Assembly (NCBI RefSeq): GCF_028372415.1
Contig: NC_092876.1
Span: 224,459,528 to 224,523,527 of the forward strand
Source of the DNA: Notamacropus eugenii
Lineage: Eukaryota; Chordata; Mammalia; Diprotodontia; Macropodidae
Length of the DNA stretch: 64,000 nucleotides
Direction of reading: 5' to 3'
Positions 56,713 to 64,000 of the stretch are shown here, piece after piece. The notes under the pieces were generated by a model. The model did no database searches. It was given only the letters and a program-made list of their open reading frames with translations, and was not told where the DNA came from. Within the stretch, counting starts at the first letter, position 1. Each line of letters opens with the position of its first letter. A program made the position numbers and the translations under genes.

Positions 56713-58074
56713 CTGTGTCATTAAATAATCCATTTCATAATTTTCCCAGGAATTGAAATTATGTTTATTGGCTGATAGCTTAAATATTCTATTATCTTCC
56801 TTAGTTGAAAACTAAAATAATATTTTGCCCCCCTGCAGTTTTGTGGTGCAACTCCCATTCTCCATGATCTTTCACTGACAGATCTACCAGTCATTTCAGG
56901 AATCAAGGACATATAGTCATCTGAGCCAGAGGACTTGGATTCATCAAGGACAGCTAGGTCCACTCGTAATATTTCCTTCCATAACTTAGGGATCAATTCC
57001 CTTTTGCTCAATTTTTTTCATCATTTCCAATTCAAAGGTCATTCTCCTTAACAGAGAGAGCAGAAGAAAAACACAAATTAAATAGTTCTGCTTTTCTCTT
57101 TGTTATCAATTGCCACCATCCTATCAACCTCAAACAAAACTCCTCTTTCTTTAACATTCTGGACATAATTGTAACAGGACCATCCTATGCTTTTACAGTC
57201 ATCCTCTGTTCTCTGGTCTTGATTCTATCTTCCTAACATTTATTTTTAAAATATAATTCGTTTGGCAAATTCCCTTTGAATTCTCATTTATCACTTTGGA
57301 GGAATCCTGTCTTCTTCCTCATTGGAATTATATTACTTTGTGTCTTCAGAGTATTATTAAATACCTCCTTTCCCTCCAGGTCTAACTTGACAGTTTAGTC
57401 CACAGGATGTATTTTCTCTCTGAATCTTTTGAAATGTTTTTAACCAAAATCTAGCATGCACATGAGACTGTGCCCACATTTCTTCTCTTCTATCACAAAC
57501 TCCAGGAGATATTGATGACTCCATTCCTTTCAGGGTTCTCATCATTTCCACCACAGAAATCAGTTCCTCCCTGATAATGAAAAACAGATCCAGAATGGAA
57601 TTTCCCCTTTCTGGTTCCTTCACCTTTTAAAGGATAGACAATTTAAGACATTTTTAGATTCCCTGAGTATCAGATTATCAGATAGAGAAAGAACTCCAGC
57701 AGGTGTCTGAATAATTGATACTCCCCACCACTACCATAGTATACCTCTGTGCAAGGCTTGTGATCTATTTCCCAAATTCTTTACCTCTATCATTTTTCTG
57801 TCCAGGTAGTCTATAGCATATCCCAATGACAAAGTTACTTCTGTTTATCCCTTCATCATCCTTCAACCAAATATTCTCCATTATGTCTCCCGCTTAGTTC
57901 CTGGACTTTCTCACATGAGTATATGTTCTTAAAATGCAATGTTACCCCCAACTCATCCTCTTTAAACTACCTTATTTCTTTTGAATGAAATATTCTGATC
58001 CAGAACCATAGTTAATTCATATATTTATTTCAACAAGTCTCACTGACAACTAGCAAATCAATTTTGCATACACA

Positions 58075-58120
58075 TATATGTGTATGTGTATGGATGGATG
58101 GATATGGATGGATATGGATA
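58075..58120. repeat. TATGTG and (GGAT)n tract
   Basis: TGTA units then GGATGGATATGGAT units, imperfect. It borders the end of the L3 copy. Confidence 0.85.
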
Positions 58121-58679
58121 TCTATTTCCTCTTACTAGTAGCTTAAATGTTGAACATTTGTGTATAGACATTTGAAGTTATATATTTTATTACTAGTTTT
58201 TTTCTTGCATTTTGCTTCTTATAAATTTCTGAATGTCTCAAATGCTATTATTTTCCCTTCTTTGCAGCTACTATTTATAGTATATAGCTTCAGGGATATA
58301 CACAGACAGTCTTCTTACTCCCTCATCCTTTAAAAATGTTTAAAGCCCCTTTGATAAGATTTGTAAGACATATGACAAATACATTTTACATATTCACTCC
58401 ACAAATGCAGACTGCAAATCCTTCTGATATTTTATAGGTTTCCATCACAAGAGGAAAGGAGAGGAGAGGAGAGCACAGGAGAGGAGAAAACAGGAGACAG
58501 TCATGACTTCATGGTCATACTTCTGGTCATTCTGCTTTTAGTCTTATCCATGGAAGCAGACACATAATCTCTCATTATGCTCATTCTTGCAAGTTTTTCA
58601 GCTTGACAAGATCAGTAAGTCACTGAGGGTTTAGAGTCATTTCTGTGTCATGATGAAATATTAGAAATGGGGTTAAGTG
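58121..58679. other. Unassigned, with a (GGAGA)n tract
   Basis: AT-rich. At 58,451-58,498 a purine-only GAGGA/GGAGA tract of about eight imperfect pentamers. No exon recognised. Confidence 0.4.
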
Positions 58680-58805
58680 GATAATAGAAAGCATTATTTT
58701 CTCCATTTTACAGATGAGGAAACTGAGCTTTAAAAAGAGTTAAGTGATTAATTTTCACACCTAGTGAGGAAGAGGAGTAGAGTGGTGACTAGGACATGTG
58801 CTCTA
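58680..58805 (-). mobile_element. MIR-class SINE fragment, antisense
   Basis: 'ttttacagatgaggaaactg', 'gttaagtgattaattttcac', 'gacatgtgctctaactcc'. Confidence 0.75.
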
Positions 58806-59439
58806 ACTCCTTTTTTTTTTAAATTAACCCAAAGTTACATGTAGTTGAATCCGTATCTATCTCACTCAAACACATCACTTTGTCTGAAGGGAGTCCTGAT
58901 ATTTTATAAGAACCACTATCTTTGAGAAATGGACAAGCTGATCTGGTCTAAAAAAAAGTTGATACAGAAAGATACCAGAGACTGGAATTCAAAGTTCATC
59001 AGTATATGGATAAATGAGAACACATTTATTCAAACACATACTACAAAGATTAAAAAAAAACTATAAAGAGTCTTAAGTCAATGTGTATCTAATCAGTACT
59101 CTGATTTTAAAATTCCCTAATAGTTAATTTTGACACATGTGATTTTTGTAGAATGAAGTATCTATATTAGATCTAAACTGAAAATGTCATCAGGGATCAG
59201 GGCAAGCCTTCAACCTATCCCTGCTCTCTCATCTATTTTTTGAATCCATTCCATCTGCAGTAATTGGTAGCCATATTCAAATTCTGAATGGGAAAAGCAG
59301 TCATTTCTAAAGAGATACTGTAGGACAGTTAAAAGTAAAAATCTTTGCAGATTGGTTTTCCTAGCCTAGGAAACTTCCACTGGTTCCATAAGTACCTTCT
59401 AGTCAATTTGGATTGGTTTTTTTTTTCCTTTAAAAGAGG
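58806..59439. other. Unassigned AT-rich sequence
   Basis: No repeat body or exon recognised. An A-run near 59,052 may be a remnant tail. Confidence 0.3.
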
Positions 59440-59650
59440 CAGCACTGTATAGTAAAAGGCAGTGTAATATATTAGAATGATCACTAGTCTTGGGGCCAAA
59501 ATGACCTGGGCTCAACATTTGCTGCTCAACCTTGGACCAGTTACTAAGCTTCAGTTACCTCATCTTTAAATGAGGATAATAACGCTTGAGGCTCATAGAA
59601 TTATTGAGAGGAAAGAGTTTTGCACATTCTAATCTATATCATTGTTTAAA
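59440..59650 (+). mobile_element. MIR-class SINE
   Basis: 'ggcagtgtaatatattagaa', 'atgacctgggctcaac', 'cagttacctcatctttaaat', 'gaggataataacg'. The head resembles that at 55,497. Confidence 0.75.
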
Positions 59651-60239
59651 GTTTCCTGACTTCCCTGCATAATACATCAGAACACCTTAAGTTCATCACG
59701 AAGACTGTGATATACCTGACTTTTAATAAACTCACCTTGGTAGAGTGCCTAGGATTGGATCACTTGTAAGGTTATTATAACCTCCTTAGAAATTCATCTT
59801 AGTGTTTTCCATGTGAAAACACAGCTAAAAGCCGGAATAGGAGTCTATCCTAAATTGGCAATACTATTGAGTTAATAAGTAGGACTACTTGGTTACCCTG
59901 TAAACCATCACTTGGTTATTATATTTCAAACCAGAGTACCCTAGGTCATCACATTATGGGACAAATGCCTGTGGAGTTCAGTGACTAACATAAATCATTA
60001 ACTCTAAGAAACTTACCCCCTACTAAATATTCAAGATGATTACTGCAGTGGGGGTGGGGATTGGGGTGGGGGTCAAATCTCTTTACCACCCCCACTCACT
60101 ATAGTATTCAACTTGAACATTTCTCAGTATAAAACCCAAAAGTGCTATAGTGTGTACATACTGTGACTTTTGTTTGCAGGCACTGGTATTTAGTAGATCA
60201 CTAGGCTAAAGCCTTGCCACGCTGGCCTTTGTTTTTAAT
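59651..60239. other. Unassigned sequence, G/C-patterned tract
   Basis: A 'ggggtggggattggggtggg' tract at 60,050-60,073 has four G-runs and could fold as a G-quadruplex. Otherwise no recognised feature. Confidence 0.35.
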
Positions 60240-60269
60240 AGCAGCAGCAGTAGCAGTAGTGGTAGTAGG
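60240..60269. repeat. (CAG/TAG)n trinucleotide tract
   Basis: About nine imperfect AGC/AGT units, no coding context. Confidence 0.85.
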
Positions 60270-60480
60270 AAAAGAATTACTATAGTGTTTTAAGATGTGC
60301 ACAACACTTTATAAATGTTATCTCATTTTATCCTCACATTAGCCCTTGGAGGTGGGTGCTATAATTAACACAACTTTACAGATAAGAAAATTAAGGCACA
60401 GTAAGATTTAACAGTTGATATCATATGAATATGCTTGGTCTCCATTTGAACTTCTAGCCAGGTGTCTCTGATAGAGTTTA
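60270..60480 (-). mobile_element. MIR SINE, antisense
   Basis: 'gatgtgcacaacactttata', 'tgttatctcattttatcctc', 'ggaggtgggtgctataatta', 'agataagaaaattaaggc'. Confidence 0.85.
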
Positions 60481-60571
60481 GCTAAAGGCAGTATGAAGCT
60501 TATTTTCTTTTATAATGATATTAGTACAAAAATTTTTTGAGGAACTGGTAAAATTATGTGATAACAAACAG

Positions 60572-60795
60572 TTCTCATGTATGTAGTGTTTTAACATTTG
60601 TAAAACCCTTAAAATATGTTATGTCATTTGATCCTCACAAAAACCCTGTAACCCTGTGCTATTATGAAACCCATTATGCAGCTAGGAAAACAGAGGTTGA
60701 CAGAGGTACAGATGCAATGTCTGAGGGGATTCAAACCCAGCCTATCCTGACTCCAAGTGCAGAACTGTACTTCCTAGACAATGCTGCTTCATAAG
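60572..60795 (-). mobile_element. MIR SINE, antisense
   Basis: 'atgtagtgttttaacatttg', 'gtcatttgatcctcac', 'ctaggaaaacagaggttgac', 'attcaaacccagcctatcc'. The 78-codon plus frame across it is an artefact of this SINE. Confidence 0.85.
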
Positions 60796-63394
60796 CAGGT
60801 GATTACAAAACAATTTCACTGGAGCATTCTCATAGGTAATGTGGTCTACCAGCTAATCTGCTAGACGGGAAGGCAACTTTTAGGTAAACAAGGTAGAATG
60901 AACCAAAATCTGACCAAAAAGCAGTTCATTTTAAGAAACCCGTGTGAGGTGCACAAAACAAATTGTGAAAGGAACAAGTAACAACAGGCAGTTCAAATCC
61001 TTTGCTTTGAAGTGGGTAAAAACTCTTGGCACATTTCCTCTCTTTTCAGCCACTTAATTTGGGTGGGATTATATAATATGAAGGACATTTGTGTGTGAAT
61101 TTGGAACCATATAAAATAAAGCAGAATCCTAAATCTCTAAACCCCTGATTCTTGTGAAAATGTGTTCAACAGAAATAGCAGTGATCAGATAATGCCAGTT
61201 GCTCAGAGACCCTCAGCTATATAGCTCCACATTTAGTAGCACAATAATGAAAATGATTTTAAAAACACCATTTAGTTCTGAAAATCATTTTGATGGCTCT
61301 CAGATACATTTTCCTTAGGGGTATTTATTTTTTCCCCTATCTTGTTCCTGAGAATGAAAGGGAGAGCTGAATAAAACTCGAATCATTTTATTTCAGTCAA
61401 TAGAGTATTATTTAACGAGCTGCATTTTCATTATTTATTATCTAGTTCATGGTCTCTCTAGTCTGAATACAACCTCAGTGATTAAGATGTAGGTGTAGCC
61501 TCCAAGAGGCAAATAACAAGTAAGAGCTCTTTATAATTTCTGAACATTTGAATGTATAGTTGAAACAGTTAACAAAGAAGGTTATGGTACACCTTCAGGT
61601 ACTGATTATTGGTGACATATAATATCAATAGAATGAATACGTGCCACATCTCTCCTCTTTCTATTTGAACACATTGATAGGCATACACTAATCGATATAA
61701 TAAGACTCAGCACTTTCTCATCAAATTTACATTAGGATCAAAACATTGAAGATAACATGTATTAGATGGCTATGGTAAAAAACAAAAAAAAATCATTTTT
61801 AACAGCAAAAGAGATCTTTTTAAAATCATTCGTCAAAGGTTGCATGCTTTGTCCCTGTGTATTTATATGGAACTGATGTATTGAAAATAAAATTGCATGC
61901 AATATCCTTTTCTTTCATCAATATAATTACAGGAAATCTGCTGAATTTTTAAAATGTGGACAATTAGCAAAACAAAAGAACAAAGATATATTGGGGGGAG
62001 GGAGTTTAATGCAATAATGTGAATTTTTTTTAAAGAATTCTTCATTGCTTTTAGATGCCAAGCAGTAACTATACTAATAATGAGGAAATATTTTTAAGCT
62101 TTATCAGGAAAAGCCATTATTAAAAAAAGTGTTTTTAGGATTTATTTCTATGGTAGATATTTTATTTTTTAAATTTAATAAAGAAATGAATTTTTTTGTA
62201 AAAAGCCTGCTAATTGCAACTTATACCAGAGCTTGAGGGAAATTTTCCAAAGATGTCTTGCAAAAAAATGAAACATTCCTAACCAATGTATGTGAAATAG
62301 CTAGTTCTTTCTATATCTATGTTTCATTCTTTCCTGGTAGATTTTTTTAAGTTGGCAAAAAGCTAAAATATTTTCCCTAAATGTGCCTACAGAAACAGAC
62401 CTCAGATAACTCTACACCCCTATCATTATCTAGTTACCCTCACTGTGTCTACATGGCCATGGCTCGGGAATAGTTAATATTCCATTCATTTAATATCACT
62501 AATTATTTTTCCTCTGCAGCTTTGATGGGTTAGTTATAGCCTAGAATAAAAAACACTGTGGTAAGGACAACTGCACAGCAAGGTTAAGTTCCTTCTTGTC
62601 TTCAGTACCAATAATTACCTTTAAACAAAAAGAAAAGGCTGTTTTCAGATTTGACAGTTAATTTACTAATGAGCATGTGGGCCCAATTTATAATAAAGTA
62701 ATATTGACCAGAAATAATCCTGCATTGGTACTCATCTGAATTATTTTATTGTTCAAGTCTTCTATTAAATAAATTGGAAAGGATTAATTTTGTAAGATGG
62801 GATTGTCAGAGACTGCTGCATAAACGAGATGCATGTCAGCACTAAATTTAATTATTGATCACAATACAATAGTGCTGAGTGTTCCAATCCCCAAACAGCT
62901 TCCAGTAACTATCAGCAGATTCCAAATATAGAGAATGAAGGGAAAAAAATTTGATTGCAGATGACTACATTTTAAAAAATAAATAAATATTTCATCAGCC
63001 CTAAATAAAAATTTAATTTAAAAGCACAGTTTGGATCACTCACTGGATCACAGAGCAAATGAACGATGAATGAGGGTGACGGCCTTCAAGTTACAAATTT
63101 TGTTTTAATGGCTTAATGGTCTAGGCATCCAAGGGTATGGCTTTGATTCTTCCATTCTGGCAAAGAAAGGAAATTTGTAACTAAAAAGCCATTGAGAACA
63201 AGTTCCCATCTTGTTAAAGAGCAAATGATGTTATCCTGCTACCCTAGATCCCCAAGTGGAGTTCTGAGCCAGGCCAACCTATGAAGAGAAGATATACACT
63301 CTAACACAGAAGAGCATATTGATGAAGAATGTCACGTTTTTATCAATGGCATATGAGTATAGATGAAATAGAGACAGGCACACATAGAGATGAA
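60796..63394. other. Repeat-poor stretch, candidate conserved noncoding DNA
   Basis: About 2.6 kb without a repeat family I know. It is AT-rich with many ATTA/TAAT motifs, especially 62,480-63,110 ('ctaaatttaattattgatc', 'ataaaaatttaatttaaaag', 'tgttttaatggcttaatgg'). No exon recognised. The single 60-codon minus frame at 61,863-62,045 is unremarkable. Confidence 0.35.
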
Positions 63395-63470
63395 GGTGTA
63401 AATGTAATTAGATATATAGATATCTATACTCGTATACATATATAAACACATATGAGCATGTGTGTGTATA
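63395..63470. repeat. TA/TATC/TG compound low-complexity tract
   Basis: Imperfect TAGATA, TATACA and TGTG units before the SINE. Confidence 0.8.
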
Positions 63471-63473
63471 GAG

Positions 63474-63717
63474 GGCAGTTAGATGGCACAGTGGATAGAG
63501 TACTGGGCCTGGAGGAACTAAGACTCATTTTCACCTTCAGGTCCGGTCTCAGACACTTAATAGCCCCGTGACCCTGGACAAGTCATTCAACCCTGTTTGC
63601 CACAGTTCCTCATCTGTAAAATGAGCTGGAGAAGGAAATGGCAAACCACTCCAACATCTCTGCCAAGAAAACCCCAAATGGGGTTATGAAAAGTCAGACA
63701 AGACTAAAAGACTAAAC
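63474..63717 (+). mobile_element. MAR1-like CORE-SINE, well preserved
   Basis: 'tggcacagtggatagagtac', 'ttcctcatctgtaaaatgag', 'ctggagaaggaaatggc', 'aaaccactccaac', 'gccaagaaaaccccaaatg', 'gtcagacaagac'. Complete from head to RTE tail. The least diverged MAR1-like copy in the window. Confidence 0.95.
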
Positions 63718-63724
63718 AAAAAAG

Positions 63725-63835
63725 ATGTGCACATGTATACATGTGTGGATGTCTTGTATGTGTGTATATGTATACACACATATTTATATGTGCTTGCCTA
63801 TATTCAGTCTGTTTTGATATCTATATATACACTAT
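63725..63835. repeat. TG/TACA/TATA low-complexity tract
   Basis: 'gtgcacatgtatacatgtg' and TATGTGTG units. It mirrors the tract on the other side of the SINE. A T-run lies at 63,893-63,909. Confidence 0.8.
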
Positions 63836-64000
63836 AAGTAAGAGAGAAATCAAAACAGATTGAACATGTTTTTAAGATGAAAAAACTCCATTAATTTTTT
63901 TTTTTTTAAGCAAGGCTGTATTTGTATGTATCAACTAATTTGACAATTTTGGCTGACTTGACTAAGGAAACCAGTCTGCATAATTCACTATAGGCTAAAT

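Larger units (their letters stand above)
53760..58060 (-). mobile_element. Antisense L3/CR1 LINE, endonuclease to RT C-terminus, multiply interrupted
   Basis: On the complement, reading right to left: endonuclease at 57,696-57,737 gives MVVVGSINYSDTCW against VVMGDFNYPDICW, with the catalytic Asp lost. The frame at 57,357-57,623 gives 'RGNSILDLFFIIREELI' against RGNxxLDLLFTNREELV. The frame at 56,721-57,011 gives 'EILRVDLAVLDESKSSG' and 'SIPGKIMKWII', the start of the RT. At 53,760-53,807 EVSLPLYLALIRHYLE matches EVIVPLYSALVRPHLE. Remaining L3 blocks are about 53,760-54,171, 55,253-55,496, 56,386-56,534 and 56,713-58,060. L1, SINE (with an LTR-like block in it) and MIR make the gaps. It is inactive. 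Confidence 0.9.

Noticed and set aside
56721..57623. Minus-strand frames as host genes
   Set aside because: They carry L3/CR1 endonuclease and RT motifs and are broken by stops and insertions.

Overview
The window looks like AT-rich, CpG-poor, gene-free DNA from a marsupial (metatherian) nuclear genome. The lineage call rests on repeats. There are several CORE-SINEs that join a tRNA/MIR-like head to a BovB/RTE-type tail (MAR1-like, with the tail phrase 'ggcaaaccactcc' or its complement). There are also a marsupial-style ORF1-only LINE-1 derivative, a RTE/BovB-like LINE relic, and many old L2, L3/CR1 and MIR copies. I cannot name the species. I recognise no protein-coding exon, rRNA, tRNA gene, snRNA or CRISPR array. 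The longest open frames are either LINE relics read in a decayed frame or frames I cannot match to any family.

Layout. 1-4.6 kb: L2 and MIR pieces, (CT)n and (TG)n, otherwise unassigned. 4.6-9.3 kb: one antisense L2 copy split by a MAR1 SINE, a MIR and a ~3 kb HAL1-like element. 9.3-12.5 kb: L2/MIR, then repeat-poor DNA. 12.5-20 kb: antisense L2 copies (one with a recognisable reverse-transcriptase relic), two antisense MAR1 SINEs, an old antisense L1, and an inverted pair of ~175 bp segments from a family I cannot name. 20-25.7 kb: mostly repeat-poor. 25.7-33.4 kb: MIR/L2/MAR1 pieces, Z-DNA-prone TG/CG tracts and opposed (CA)n and (TG)n tracts. 33.4-35.6 kb: repeat-poor, candidate conserved noncoding DNA. 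35.6-40.3 kb: L2, (GATA)14, a RTE relic and an endogenous-retrovirus LTR. 40.3-45 kb: repeat-poor DNA, then an antisense L3/CR1 copy carrying a SINE-like insert and a 5'-truncated L1 with a target-site duplication. 45-50 kb: a run of MIRs. 50.4-58.1 kb: L1 3' UTR, a sense L3 copy, a SINE cluster, and a long antisense L3 copy (endonuclease to RT C-terminus) broken by L1, MIR and a SINE that is itself interrupted by an LTR-like block. 58.1-64 kb: MIRs, microsatellites, a repeat-poor stretch and a final MAR1 SINE.

Nothing here behaves as a gene system. The interest lies in the insertion order, which gives relative ages (L3 and L2 oldest, then MIR, then MAR1, L1 and HAL1), in inverted repeat pairs, and in repeat-poor stretches that may hold regulatory sequence. 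Element names are from memory of the families. Boundaries are approximate unless a target-site duplication is given.
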